A stretch of 64,000 nucleotides of DNA, taken from the NCBI GenBank assembly GCA_030674185.1, contig CM060314.1:26375391-26439390 (forward strand). Reading direction: 5' to 3'. This document shows positions 12,404 through 24,380 of this stretch, one piece after another. This DNA comes from Monoplex corrugatus. Taxonomy: Eukaryota; Mollusca; Gastropoda; Littorinimorpha; Ranellidae. The position numbers and the translations under genes are program-made. Position 1 is the stretch's first letter. Each line of letters begins with the position of its first letter. The notes under the pieces were generated by a model that saw only the letters and a program-made list of their open reading frames with translations, did no database searches and was not told the origin of the DNA.

Positions 12404-13531
12404 TTAACCCATATACCCCCACGTCATCCGACGTGAACCATACTATGAAATCCCATGTCAAGGAAGGTAACTCTTGCAATTTTCGATAGTTACTAACTAA
12501 AGAAATCAATTAAAATTATAATTACCTTTTTTTGTTTCAAGGAATCATTTTTTTGGCATTGTGCATACAATGAAGTACTCACAGAAAGAGTTTTTCTCCA
12601 GGTTCATTCTGGTTTTACTCGCAGAAAAAAATTATAAAGTCGGATTTGATGGTGAATGTTATCAAAAATTTACTGGTGTGATAGTTCAAAGTCAAAGATG
12701 CAGTCCAGAAATGCTTCTTAATCAGTTAATGGCCTGCAAATGTCCCAGAGGACCCAGAACAAAGTCTACTGCAGAAGCTGAGCATGAAACTGTGCAAAGC
12801 TTGCACCAATAATAATAATAATAAGTAGCTTTTGTATAGCACTATTCTCAGTTCGACTCACTGCGCTGTTACATTAACAAATAATCTCACTCACATACCA
12901 ATAACATCATTTTTTAATCACACACACACACACACAAGGGGGGGGGGGGGGGTATACTTTTTGAGAATGCAGATCAACAGGCAGATCATGCACAACACGA
13001 ACATTTTCCGAAAATTCCTTTACTGAAACCGAGCCTAAAACGTCCTGCCATTTTCGGTTTGGAGGTCAGGCAATCGATCGATACTCGACCCACATTCGCT
13101 CTCACTCTCACTATCGTCGAACTCGGCGGCAACAGCTTCCAAGTCGGTATCTAGGTCACTTTCCACATCAGATGGATCAACTTTATTAACAAGATCCTCA
13201 ACCGTAAAACCTTCAAATTCTTCTCCGTCATCATTCAACAGACGCCGCCGCGCGCCATAACTCCTCATCGGTCATGAGACTCATTTTCCAAACTTTGAAA
13301 ATTCGTAGCACCGTGAAAACTTGATCGATTTTGACACTGTAAAGTTCTAAATGTGGGACAGGAAGTCGCCAAAACGAGGCTCTCACTCTCGCGGGATTCT
13401 CGTTTATGTAAACAATGATGGCCGCGTCCATAGTGGCCACGTGTACAGCGGGCGCTGATGGGCGCTCCGGGGTGAACGCTATTACGATTTACAGTGGGCG
13501 CTGGCGGGCGCTGTGGGGGTATATGGGTTAA
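12404..13531 (-). mobile_element. piggyBac-like non-autonomous element, copy 1 (1,120 bp)
   Basis: TTAA is duplicated at 12404-12407 and 13528-13531. The terminal inverted repeats are a perfect 15 bp, CCCATATACCCCCAC. Just inside one end is the small palindrome ACGTCATCCGACGT; the other end has repeated GCGCCC motifs. The element is an almost exact inverted copy of 34951-36081. It carries only the start of a transposase frame. It also includes a (AAT)n plus TTTTGTATAGCAC stretch like a LINE/SINE tail, a (CA)n and a 15-17-bp G run near 12938-12953. Confidence 0.9.
13035..13284 (-). pseudogene. piggyBac transposase N-terminal remnant (copy 1)
   Basis: Reading on the - strand from an ATG at 13284, the frame gives MSLMTDEELWRAA and then hits a stop; the next frame continues with DDGEEFEGFTVEDLVN and an acidic Asp/Glu/Ser stretch ending at a stop at 13035. 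The order (short basic/acidic start, acidic patch) is typical of piggyBac/PGBD transposase N-termini. The catalytic Asp-rich core and the Cys-rich C-terminus are missing, so it cannot act alone. The same frame break exists in copy 2 at 35.2 kb, so it predates the copies. Confidence 0.65.
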
Positions 13532-13558
13532 GTTACATGCACCAATGCATTGATATTT

Positions 13559-13560
<2 letters not shown>

Positions 13561-13595
<35 letters not shown>
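13561..13595. repeat. (CA)n microsatellite
   Basis: A simple CA tract just after the piggyBac-like element. Confidence 0.9.
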
Positions 13596-13596
<1 letters not shown>

Positions 13597-13731
13597 TGTT
13601 TTTTCAGGATCAGCAAGGTGTTGTGTGTGTTTTGAGATAACTATAACCCTGATACGGCTGTGCTCAGTTGGCTGGGCTTGAAACAATAATGATGAATGAT
13701 ACTAACATCACTGTCCTCATTACAATCACAG

Positions 13732-13936
13732 GCTGTACAGTCCGGTGTGTTCCTGACGCCCGCCCAGCGCCTGCTTCACGACCAGCTCCTTCAGAAGTCG
13801 GAACAGCTGCAGGACACCATCCGACGCCAACAGGAGGAGCTGCGACAGATCACACAGCAGCTGGCGCAGACCCAGGGTCCCCCTCAACAACCTCAACCAC
13901 AACAGCAGGCTGACATCTTGAACATGCAGAATGCAG
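13732..13936 (+). CDS. CLOCK: CLOCK exon, coiled coil (equivalent of mouse exon-19 region)
   Basis: The acceptor TACAATCACAG precedes 13732 and the donor GCAG|GTATTG follows 13936; start phase 0, end phase 1. The product opens AVQSGVFLTPAQRLLHDQLL and runs on through KSEQLQDTIRRQQEELRQIT to a Gln/Pro-rich end. The heptad-like RRQQEELRQITQQL is the most conserved C-terminal piece of CLOCK and NPAS2. From knowledge of the family, the matching segment is lost in the mouse Clock-delta19 mutant and forms the coiled coil that contacts the repressor CIPC. This exon is the main basis for naming the gene. Confidence 0.85.
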
Positions 13937-13984
13937 GTATTGCATAAGGGTTCGTGCATTTGGGTAAAATAGAGATAATGACCT

Positions 13985-14070
13985 GCAATATAGACTTGTC
14001 GGGAAGACTGGGACCACACATTCGAATCTCATCCACTGTACATGTGCGTCTATGAGGATGTTGCTCAAAT
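13985..14070 (+). repeat. SINE 3' fragment (family A)
   Basis: GGGAAGACTGGGACCACACA and GAGGATGTTGCTCAAAT match the copies at 22.2 kb (+) and 33.2 kb (-). Only the 3' part is present. Confidence 0.65.
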
Positions 14071-14839
14071 TTCCTTATCGGTACCGCAGATATCTGTATC
14101 TCTCAGGTGTAGTTGACACCAGGATTTAATATGAAATAAGCAGTATCAATGGGAAATGGAACTCTGCAGCATGATGACACTATTATCCTCATTCATATCA
14201 TCGTAACATTGTAAAAATTTGGCTCAGATTCTGTGACCATTCTCTACTTTCATGGTGACCTCATTTGCAGTGAATTTGGAGGTGGTTTGAGAGTGGAAAT
14301 GAGTAGTACAGGTAGTGAAAAAAAAGAAGTAAAGGGAGATATGAGCTGACTTTTTCAACACCTTTAAAGTTTGTCAGTCTTGATATAAGTCCATGAGGTT
14401 ACATACTAGCAAGAAAACCAAGGCTGTATATGTTGATGTGACGAACTATTGTAGTTTTGATTTTGACATACTCTTGGATATTCTTCACAGTCAAATGCTC
14501 TGTGAACTGCAAGGTTTCTTGGCAAAGTTCCATAGAAAAATTCACTTTTTTTTTCTTTTCTTTTTTTTGTAATGGACCTCAGATTACCTGAAATGTATTG
14601 TGTTGTTTTGCTCTTGTTTTGATTTGGGAGGTGGTTTTGTGATGCTTCATGTGTCGTTCTTCATTGGTCCTTATAGTAATGTTCACATTCTCTTGATATG
14701 TTTGTCTACAATATGGACAAGTAAATCTTTTCTCCTAATGTTTCTTGACTGTTCTGGGGTGTGTGGATATTTTCCATTTAATAACAAAGACAAAGACCCT
14801 GAAGAAAAAAGGTGAGGCAATTCTAATAATCTCCCTTTT

Positions 14840-15175
14840 TATACATGAAGTATTTCCTTTCCACCAGAAAGAAATCTAGATTTCGTATCTCTCAAGGTCA
14901 CCTTCACTTTGATGAAGCATCAGAAGAAATAAAACTTTATGTGAATCTTCCTACCAGAAAAGCTAGATTTTGTACTTATCAGGGTCACTGCCACCTGGAG
15001 AAAGCATAAGATAAAGTAAAAAACTTGACAAAAATTGAGGACATCAAATAAATTAAACTTGATGTGAAATTTCCTACCAGAAAAACTAGATTTTGTACTT
15101 ATCAGGGTCACTATCAACTGGAGATAGCATCTGAGGAAATGAAATTTGACAAAAATGGAGGACAACAGTAGACCG
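14840..15175. repeat. Degenerate tandem repeat, about 110-120 bp, three units
   Basis: CCTACCAGAAAAACTAGATT and TTTTGTACTTATCAGGGTCA recur about three times with substitutions and small indels. Confidence 0.8.
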
Positions 15176-15408
15176 CCATAACAGTGCAAGCAGAATGTAA
15201 ATATTGTCAGAAGTTCTAGAGAAAGTGCTGTTCACACACCTTCCTTAAGAAGTGCTGGTTGTAGGCATGTTTTTGGTCCATGTGGCTTTGATGTTGGCAC
15301 CGTGACTTCTAAATTTTTACTTATTGGCGAATTTCAACATCCCACACCTTTGACATAAATTTAGTAAACGTCTGTCCAGACCTATCAGAGAAAAACTTGC
15401 TGAAACAT

Positions 15409-15875
<467 letters not shown>

Positions 15876-16139
15876 GAGAAAAGAGAGATTGAAAAAAAAG
15901 GAAAGGGGGGTTAGGTGGTATTGCATTTTGTCGGTGGTGCTTTTCCCTGGGAGGGCATCTTCTTAGGCCTGTGTTTAAGTTACATTTGGGACAGGAATTC
16001 CCCCCCCCCCCCCCCCCAACCTGCTCATGGAAAATATGTTAAGATAAGGTGTGCAGTACAGAGCACTATGATTATGATGATGCAACACACTGAAATTTGG
16101 TAGAGTGTAAATATGGAACAGTACAGTACACATGACTGT

Positions 16140-16450
16140 CGAGAGGAAGGATGTGGTTGAGTAGATAAAGTTTTGTCATGTGCAGAAGGAAAGTGGTTGA
16201 ACAAGTAGTTTTGTCATGAGAGGAAGAAAAGTGGTTGAACAGGTAAAGTTTTGTCATGAGAGGAAGAAAAGTGGTTGAACAGGTAAAGTTTTGTCATGAG
16301 AGGAAGAAAAGTGGTTGAACAGTAAAGTTTTGTCATGAGAGGAAGAAAAGTGGTTGAACAGGTAAAGTTTTGTCATGAGAGGAAGAAAAGTGGTTGAACA
16401 GGTAAAGTTTTGTCATGTGCAGAAGGAAGGTGGTTGAACAGGTAAAGCAG
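16140..16450 (+). repeat. 40-bp minisatellite in the last CLOCK intron
   Basis: About seven units of GAGAGGAAGAAAAGTGGTTG followed by AACAGGTAAAGTTTTGTCAT. Most units contain AACAG|GTAAAG, a good match to a 5' splice site in the CLOCK direction. The array lies 0.45 kb upstream of the last CLOCK exon. Confidence 0.95.
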
Positions 16451-16893
16451 TCACCTGCCTGTGAAAGTTCAAAAGTTCACCTTGTCGTTTCTGCTTGGTC
16501 TGGCTGGGAAACTGGACTAAACATCTTGTTTCTGTGATGGACAAGGGGTGGGGGGGAGGAAGAAGAAAAGAAGAAATCTGTTGGATCCATTTCCCCTTAC
16601 CTAGTTCCCTCAACAACAACAAATAAGAGGTGTTGCCAGATCTGCCCTCACACGTTTAATTGTGCTTGGAACTACAATAGATAAGATGAAAAATGCATAA
16701 TCTAATGTCAGAGAGAAGTGAAGGGCAGGTAGCTTATGTGGATGAAAGGGACAGAATAGAGTCTTGTTTCACTGTCATACCTTACTCTAGTGTTAACTTC
16801 AGTTTGCTGTTGCAGACAAGATGTTACAAAATGATGTAATCTTATGAAAAACATGAAACTTAAAAAAAAAAATCATGGTACCATCTCTTTCAG

Positions 16894-17119
16894 TGACAGC
16901 CATCTCCACCACTCCAGTACTGGTCGCCCCGAGCAACCCCATCACAGCGGCGATGAGCATCATGCGATCGGGCACAGCCACATCATGTTGTCTCAGCTCC
17001 ACATGGACGCTGCGTCAGGCAGGTCTGCCACAGCACCCCATCAGGCCATTCCATTCCACATTATATCCCCCGAGTCTGATCTGGGCTTCTGCAACAACGA
17101 TCTCTCCGATTCCTGTTGA
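16894..17119 (+). CDS. CLOCK: CLOCK terminal exon with an apparent frame change
   Basis: The acceptor CATCTCTTTCAG precedes 16894. Joined in phase to the previous exon it reads VTAISTTPVLVAPSNPITAA, which looks like real protein, then MSIMRSGTAT followed by an unlikely Cys/Trp-rich stretch that runs into the GT repeat and stops only at 17261. A second frame takes over near 16975-16990 with IMLSQLHMDAASG and PHQAIPFHIISPESDLGF and stops at TGA 17117-17119, just before the repeat. The second ending looks more protein-like. One missing base near 16980 (assembly error, allele or true mutation) would explain both. A further downstream exon cannot be excluded. Confidence 0.6.
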
Positions 17120-17127
17120 ACAGACAA

Positions 17128-17145
17128 TTTGTGTGTGTGTGTGTG

Positions 17146-17180
<35 letters not shown>

Positions 17181-17530
17181 GTGTGTGTGTGGTGTGTGTG
17201 TTTTGAAAACTTGGATATAACATGCGAATGGATTGACCATAGATTCAGTGTATGTGTGTGAGGTCGGACAGAGGGAGAATGTGCGTTCAAGAAAAAGAGG
17301 TGAAATTGTGTACAGGATTTTTTAGAGTTTGAATGTATGTAGAGTGTCAATACTTGAATGTATGTAGAGTGTCAATACAGTATGGACGTTTTAGGTGTCT
17401 GTGAGGTTGTGTGAGTGTGTGTGTGTGTGGTGTGTATGTGTGTGTGTGTGTGAGAGAGTGTGTGTGTGGTGTGTGTGTGTGTGTGTGTGGAGAGAGGCGG
17501 TGTGTGTGTGTTGTGTGGTGTGTGTTAGAA
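17128..17530. repeat. (GT)n microsatellite blocks after the CLOCK stop
   Basis: Interrupted GT tracts at about 17131-17203 and 17410-17525, separated by a short 25-bp duplication (TTGAATGTATGTAGAGTGTC at about 17329 and 17354). Confidence 0.9.
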
Positions 17531-18371
17531 TATTTGTTTTGAACAGACAGTATATGTTAGCAGGTGGGGGGGATGTATGCTGGCTTTGAGGATTTGAACA
17601 TTGCATGTGAACGTATGTGTAAAAAGTTGTAGTTGTACCATGCGAATTTGTGTGTATGCGCATATGTGAGAAAGACAAATTCATGAAAAGGAGTGTTTTG
17701 TGTTTGCATGCATGAGTGTGCCTGAATTGTGAGGAATCTGAGGTCAGTCTCTAAAGTGGGTTGATCTCAAAATGAATGCTTACTATATGTTTATGCTTGT
17801 ACATACATACACTGGGTATGTTTACATGCGTTAAATATATGCATGTGCAAATGTTTTGTACGTGCACGGGTACGTGATATTTACATGCGCATATATATGT
17901 ATATTGTGCAAGTGTTTGTATGCATGTATGTACATATTTCATGTATCATGCAGGAATGTGCATACATATGAACAACAGTAAGTACTGGATCGGAGAATCA
18001 GTGTTGTTCTAAAGAACTGGGCAGGGTTAACAGTATGGGTTGGTAATATTAGACAAGTTGGTTTGCTAGTATTACATGAGATGGCTGACTGTTTTGATGG
18101 GGCCCTGGACTCAAGATCTCATTTCTCGACTTAAATCCCTCTCCACAACTTCAAAATTGGTGTGTTCACTGCTCATCTTAATGCTCTAATTGTCTTGGTC
18201 CTGTTAATGTTTCATAGATACCATTCGCCTCCCTTTTTCAAGACTTTGCCGGCAGATACCATTTCACGTAGACTCATGAAGTCTGACAGAAAGTGCCAGC
18301 TGGTCTGAGTGGAACATATACAGAATCGTCAGAGTTCAATGAATCCCTCATGAGCGAACTTGAACCACAAA

Positions 18372-19135
18372 ACTCACTCCAGTCAGGCTGAACAGTTACA
18401 AGGAGTTTAGTTTGCCAAACTGTTACAAAGGGTTTAGCTGGCCAAACTGTTACAAGGAGTTTATTTAGCCAAACAGTTACAAAGGGTTTAGTTGGCCAAA
18501 CAGTTACAAGAGATTTATTTAGCCAAACAGTTACAAGGGGTTTAGTTGGCCAAACTGTTACAAGGAGTTTATTTAGCCAAACAGTTACAAAGGGTTTAGT
18601 TGGCCAAACAGTTACAAGAGGTTTATTTAGCCAAACAGTTAAAAGGGGTTTAGTTGGCCAAACTGTTACAAGGAGTTTATTTAGCCAAACAGTTACAAAG
18701 GGTTTAGTTGGCCAAACTGTTACAAGAGGTTTATTTAGCCAAACAGTTACAAGGGGTTTAGTTGGCCAAACTGTTACAAGGAGTTTATTTAGCCAAACAG
18801 TTACAAAGGGTTTAGTTGGCCAAACAGTTACAAAGGGTTAGTTAGCCAAACAGTTACAAAGGGTTTAGTTGGCCAAACAGTAACAAGGGGGTTATTTAGC
18901 CAAACAGTTACAAGGGGTTTAGTTGGCCAAAACAGTTAGTTAGCCAAACAGTTGCAAGAGGTTTAGTTGGCCAAACAGTAACAAGGGGGTTATTTAGCCA
19001 AACAGTTACAAGGGGTTTAGTTGGCCAAACAGTTACAAAGGGTTAGTTAGCCAAACAGTTACAAAGGGTTTATTTGGCCAAACAGTTACAAGGGGGTTAT
19101 TTAGCCAAACAGTTACAAAGGGTTTAGTTGGAAGC
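18372..19135. repeat. 27-bp minisatellite with 54-bp higher-order structure
   Basis: Alternating units GTTGGCCAAACTGTTACAAG.. and TTTAGCCAAACAGTTACAAA.. give a dimeric repeat of about 54 bp, roughly 28 monomers in all. It lies downstream of the proposed CLOCK stop, so in 3' UTR or intergenic DNA. Confidence 0.95.
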
Positions 19136-20418
19136 ATTTTGCAGGACTGTGAGTAGCAATTTGTGACGCTGGATGCGCCATCCTTGAGATTGGGGTTGTT
19201 TGTATTCTGATTGTAAGAACATAGCAAGGCTGGCAGTACTGATTGTAAACAGTAGATGGGCTTATCAAGGTCTTCTTTTATTCTGCTTTGAAGCGGGGTC
19301 ATACCTGCAGTGGTCACGTAAGCACTGGTTGGGCTTGTCAAGCTCTCTTCTTCTGTATTCAAACACGGGCTCACCTCAAATGGTCAGTCTTGTAGTCTGG
19401 GTGAAGGATGTGATCTTCACATACTCCTGTCTTGCCCCCAAACTGTTCCTCCACAGTTACCTTGTTAGGCCATTGCTCTGTTGTTATTCTTTATTTCTGA
19501 ACAGTGGGCATAGCTGTAGAATGTGCTTTGGAGGCTGTAGTCACCTGTCTGGTTTGGACAGAGTCCTGTTCTGTGCATAGGTTAGACGGGTGGCAATGTT
19601 CAGTCGGCAGATGGAAAATTGTGTAGTGTTGCTGCCACTCGGGGCAATGGGTAGGATCATTTCTAGTGTATGTAGAGTGGAGTCATATCAAGTTGTAAAG
19701 TGTTTGGTTGGAGGCACTGAGTGGGACTGTAAATACTGATTTTAATAGCTGGATGGAATGCAAAACTTGATTCCTAGTGGAAGCAGTAGGAAGGTATAGG
19801 CTGGGCAAGAGTGGACTGGTCTGCTTGTCAGCACTGGATGTCGTCTTCTTTCCTCTGTCTGTTTTTGAGCATGGGCATGCCTGAAATAGAAGAATGTGGT
19901 TTTCAGAATGCCCTCTTCAGTGCCCTACTACTGTTAACCCAGCATTGACTGTTGGGTCACTGCTTGGTTCTTTCCTTTCTAAACAGTGGGCAAAACTGTA
20001 AATGCTGCTCCGGGGACTGGGGACTTCTCCAGCTTGGACATTGAAGTTAGTATCTGTTGTAAACACTCAGGACAACCAGTTCCAAGACAGTTGGTACCAG
20101 AAGTAAACACTTAGAGATGCAGACATCTTGTACTGTTGCCCCAGTTGCATGGATTGGAGAGTGATGGTCACATCTGCTAAAACGTCCATGGTCTAGTTTC
20201 TTGCTTGTGCGCGCTTATTGTATTCCCACCTTCACTTTTGTCACGTTGATCTCCACAACTTACTATTGAATGTGTGATGCTTGAGAAAGAGTGAGGTTTA
20301 ACCATGTTGCTGATACACAAGATGAGAAATTGTATGCATCACAACCACCTGTCCAACTTGTGTTGATTGTGTGTTTGAGGGAGGAGGTGTGAAATGTAAT
20401 GTGTGTGTATAGGAGTGT
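19136..20418. other. Intergenic or 3' UTR sequence with a diverged duplication
   Basis: Two or three related blocks of about 300 bp (about 19190-19600, 19680-20000) share phrases such as TGTTCTTTCC-like ends, AACAGTGGGCAWARCTGTAR and GGTTGGGCTTGTC-like segments. No coding frame was recognised. Confidence 0.4.
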
Positions 20419-20610
20419 TTATCCCTTTGACTCCTACATCCTATCCACCAACTGCAAAAGCTTAATCCTTTGACTCCCTCACCCTATCCACCAGCTTCCT
20501 GCAGGAAGCTGGTGGATAGGGTGAGGGAGTCAAAGGATTAAGTTTTTGCTTGCTAGCATGGTTGACAATGCAGGCTGCTGGCAGACAGGTTGTGGGAGTG
20601 AAAGGGTTAA
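20419..20610. mobile_element. Foldback MITE, copy 1, with a perfect 82-bp palindrome
   Basis: The outer ends are CCCTTTGACTCC (left) and, reverse-complemented, TTAACCCTTTCACTCC (right, TTAA at 20607-20610). Inside, 20461-20542 is a perfect palindrome centred on CTGCAG at 20499-20504, whose arm begins CTTAATCCTTTGACTCCCTC. So the element is a hairpin within a hairpin, and each half starts with TTAA plus CCTTTGACTCC. Four other copies are in the window. Confidence 0.9.
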
Positions 20611-21342
20611 TGCCCCATGCTTGAGGAAGGGTGAAAGGTTACTTAAAGTACAGATGCATGGGGGAGAAATTGTACATGTTCGCATCCATTTCTCCTGCTT
20701 GTGTTGAATGTATGTGTGGTGATGCATATGTGAAATTTGAGATAGGGAATGCATGTTGTGTGTGTATGTGCATACATGTGTGTATGAAAACAGCATATAT
20801 TCAGTTGATTGATTTGATTTGTTGATGTATTTAATCAGCATGAGCACAATCCAGAGGGCCAGCCTTTCTTGTAGAGGGCTCTTGGTTGTGAGTCTCATTA
20901 CAAAATATGGAATTTATGATAACTAGTAACCTACATGTTGGTGATTGAATGAAAAAGAATTAACCATTTGCACAGAAGAATTAACAGTCATTACACAGCA
21001 TATTGGATCGTTTAAATGCAAGTGCATGACATTGCATGTGAGACAGTGTGCATGTGTGTGCGCATGGATGGCTTTTTCTTTTTTTCTTTTTTTGTTGTTA
21101 CACACCACAGTTCTTTGTTGTTGTTATACACAATCATGTAATTTACCATTGTATAATGTGTCGTTGTATGCCTGAGAGGTGGAATTCTTGGTGTGTTTGA
21201 AATAGTCATGTACAGTTGAACACATGCTACAGTTTTATGTAGGCATTTATTTACCTCATGTCTTGACGCAATTATTGTTGGTATCAGTGAAAATGGCCTT
21301 CTTGATTTGAGTTTCTGTTATTCATTTATTGTGTAGATATTT

Positions 21343-21845
21343 ATTTATTTGTCCCCTGTGGGGATGCTGGAAGCTCTTTCAGTATAAATAGTACCCCCTC
21401 CTTCTGGAAATTCCGTGCTGGAAATGTCCTCGTTTCTGTCACTCTCTTTGTTTAGCCTTGTTTCTTCGCTTTCTGTCGTCTTCCTATCATTTTTTGCCTT
21501 GCTGGTCCATTCACCTGTATGTGTTCTGTAAAGTCTTACGTACTTTCTCTTAAGATGATAATTGGGTACTTACATTAAGAGTATTTTTGGCTGTAGGAAA
21601 ATGTGCTGTACAAAAGCAATTTTAGGCAATTAAGGCCTGTTTTTATATATGTTATAGTATCCTTCGTTTCATTTGTAATCAGGTTTGGGTTTTTTTGTTT
21701 GTTTAAAACCCCAGTGTGATAAATTGGACAGAGTGGTCAGGGGCATATGCTTGGATTATGTGCATAAGTGCATTGATGTGTGTACCTAATTTGAAATGGT
21801 TATAGCCCTGCTATATGGCTGTACACCATCAGCTGGACTTGAAAG
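21343..21845 (+). repeat. Copy of the abundant 0.5-kb interspersed repeat
   Basis: Shows the family landmarks GTGGGGATGCTGGAAGCTCT, CTTCTGGAAATTCCG, CCTGTATGTGTTCTGTAAAG and TAATTGGGTACTTACATTAA in the same order as at 7.9 kb. Confidence 0.75.
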
Positions 21846-21848
21846 GAT

Positions 21849-22033
21849 TTAACTCCTGCACCCTATCCACCATCTCCAAAAACTAAACCCTTTGATTCCC
21901 TCACCCTGTCCACCAGCTTCCTGCAGGACACTGGTGGATAGGGTGAGGGAACAAAAGAGTTAAGTTTTTGCTTTGCTAACATGGTTGACAATGCAGGATG
22001 CTGGTGGACAGGGTGCAGGAGTCAAAGGGTTAA
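21849..22033. mobile_element. Foldback MITE, copy 2
   Basis: TTAA lies at 21849-21852 and 22030-22033. The inner palindrome around CTTCCTGCAGGA is imperfect. It sits directly next to the 0.5-kb repeat copy. Confidence 0.85.
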
Positions 22034-22154
22034 AGAACAAGAACAATAAGAATTTGTTTACTTCTATGCCATTCGTTGGTTTTATTTTCATCACAGTTTT
22101 TATCAAGACGAAGGTGATTTTGGTCTGTACATATCGTATATGTCTGTTGTGTCA

Positions 22155-22345
22155 ACTAAAGTTTTCCCACCATCTGGCTGGGAGACGATGGGTTTGAACC
22201 CCATCAGTCCAGAAGGTACTGTGGGATTTTTCATCCCCGACCAGCTTCTGCACAGAGTATTGCTATTATTGGTTTGTTGGGAAGATGCAGTCAAGTTTTG
22301 TACACTTCATGGCTGCATCATTGAGAATGTTGCTCAAATAGGCTT
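22155..22345 (+). repeat. tRNA-derived SINE (family A)
   Basis: The box B-like GGGTTTGAACCCC is followed by GTGGGATTTTTCATC, GGGAAGATGCAGTC and CATCATTGAGAATGTTGCTC, the same order as the copy at 33.2 kb on the other strand. Confidence 0.75.
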
Positions 22346-24276
22346 TTGTATTGTCCGATCATATTGTTCTGTTGTATTATGTCTTTGTTAGTTGTTTTGT
22401 TGTTGTTTGATTATCCTCACAAAAAAGGGGTTTTGTATGATTATCCTCGCTGAAAAGGCCGTATTGTTATTTTCACATTCCCTACATGGGAAAAGAGTAC
22501 CATATTGTTATTTTTACTGACCCTTTGTGGGTGAAGGACACTATATTTTGAACCAAACTGATCACGGGTAATGCCTAGTTCTGTGGAAAATGCTGTGGTG
22601 TTATCAAACACAAGGTGAAAAATTCAGTGAACATAAACTGGAAATGACGTCCATATTCTGATACATTTGATTTTTAGACAGAAATTGTTTATGTCATGGA
22701 AGAAAACAGTTTCATGTATTTTTGTTTTAACCTTAGCCAGACATTGCCGAATTTGTGAAAGTTCATCCATGCCTCTAAAGAACAGTCACATGCAGTACAC
22801 CATGGGTTATCATTCACTCACATCAGCGTGTATTGTGAAACTCGCATGACATGTGGTTCGGATGAAAAATCACCCATGACTTTCATTTTATGATGCTGTC
22901 GCGGCGTATATCATGGGTGAAACTTGGTCCATGTTCTGTGTGGCCTTTCTCTGTACTGTGTGGGCGATACAGAAGCTGGCTGTACCAGCGCTGATGAGAG
23001 CTTAGATGAACATGGTGGCTGGCCAGCCAATACCTTGTGTTTTCCGGTTTCACTGTGTGTGTGAGTGCATGTGTGTGTGAGTGTGTCTGCTTGTCTGTTG
23101 ATTAAACGCACATGTGTCTCCATCTCTGTCTTTGGAACAAATAATTTGTGTAGGAAAACAAATGCGGGTATCCATTGTTTCGAGAAGACTTGGTAAAGAC
23201 TACAAATACGAAAATTAAAGCATGATTGGGGGAGATGGAGGGAATAAAGATATTACACCCTTCATAAACAGCTTGTTACAGGGATGTGTATATTCTCCCT
23301 TGTGGGGTGAACCATTTATTGTCATTTAGGCTGTAGTTGACTTTTGATTTCTTAGCAGCCCTGGCAGTAGTAATGATAAACCTCCCATAAGGTATAACAG
23401 AAGCTACCTAGAATTCAAAGGTGCCAAGTATTAATAAAATGAATGTGCAGAAAAGGAAACCATTGTGCTTTGTGCTTGATGATCCTGAAGGATGCACAGT
23501 AGATCAAACTTATGTGGATAACAATCCAAGTGTTGACGGTCAAACACATGCAGGTGTGTGCAGGTGTGTGTGTGCACTTGCTCAAGTGTGTGTATATGTA
23601 TGTATGTTGAGATGTTTACTATTACAGTACATTTTGCTTTCATTTGTTTCTTGTTCAGATGTTTATATTTTGACAGTCCTCCTTTATTAGTGGTAGATCA
23701 ACTGAAAGAATAAAACGACAAACACAGAAGTCTCTTCTACTGAGTTCCCTGAGAAAGAGAGAGGGAGAGAGAGTATGTGTGTGTAGTTGATGTATGCTTG
23801 TTATCTGAAATTTTCCTGTTTTTATGAGTGTGTGTCGCTGCCTTTGTGTGCGATTATTTTTACAGCTTTTATGTATTTTGTTTCCTTCAGAGATACCAGT
23901 AGTGGTGGTAGAGTCCATTTTATAAATGCATATGAAGTTGGGTGTTTGGGGTTTTTATTATTTGTTTTATTCTAATGTTACCTTTATTAGAAATTTTGTC
24001 ACTGAGTGGCATGAATAAGGTGTTGAATAATACTCTGTAGGCCAACCAGTTATAGAATATGTCTATAGCCTATTGTAGTGCAAATATATATCTTCATTGA
24101 TGTTGTTCAGTTCTTATTTCTTTCAAGTGTAAATGAAATACATATACACTGGTTAATTGCAGACCCAAAACACACACATAATGAGCATGACCTGCATATG
24201 GACAAAATTGGCATACATATGCACATCAGCTCAAGTGCATACTTCCTCACCTCCCACACAGACACATTTGTTAAGT
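22346..24276. other. No gene recognised; intergenic or 3' UTR sequence
   Basis: Mostly unique AT-rich sequence. A local triple of TATTGTTATTTT with 'cctcgctgaaaagg' like segments (22410-22560) is a weak repeat. No exon with usable splice sites was found on either strand. Confidence 0.45.
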
Positions 24277-24380
24277 TAATATGTTGTTATAACTGTTTTC
24301 AATGAACAAATGAAGTCTGTTAAAGATAAGTTTTAATATGTTGTTATAATTGTTTTCAATGAACAAATAAAGTTTATTTC
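24277..24380 (+). promoter_or_regulatory. Duplicated block ending in an AATAAA poly(A) signal
   Basis: TTAATATGTTGTTATAACTG...CAATGAACAAAT occurs twice in tandem. In the second copy it reads AATAAA (24366-24371), followed by a T-rich stretch. It could be the 3' end of CLOCK mRNA if its 3' UTR is over 7 kb; only transcript data could tell. Confidence 0.25.

Noticed and set aside
12561..12812. 83-aa frame conserved in both piggyBac-like copies (also 35673-35924)
   Set aside because: It is antisense to the transposase remnant. The two copies are nearly identical throughout, so conservation says nothing about coding.
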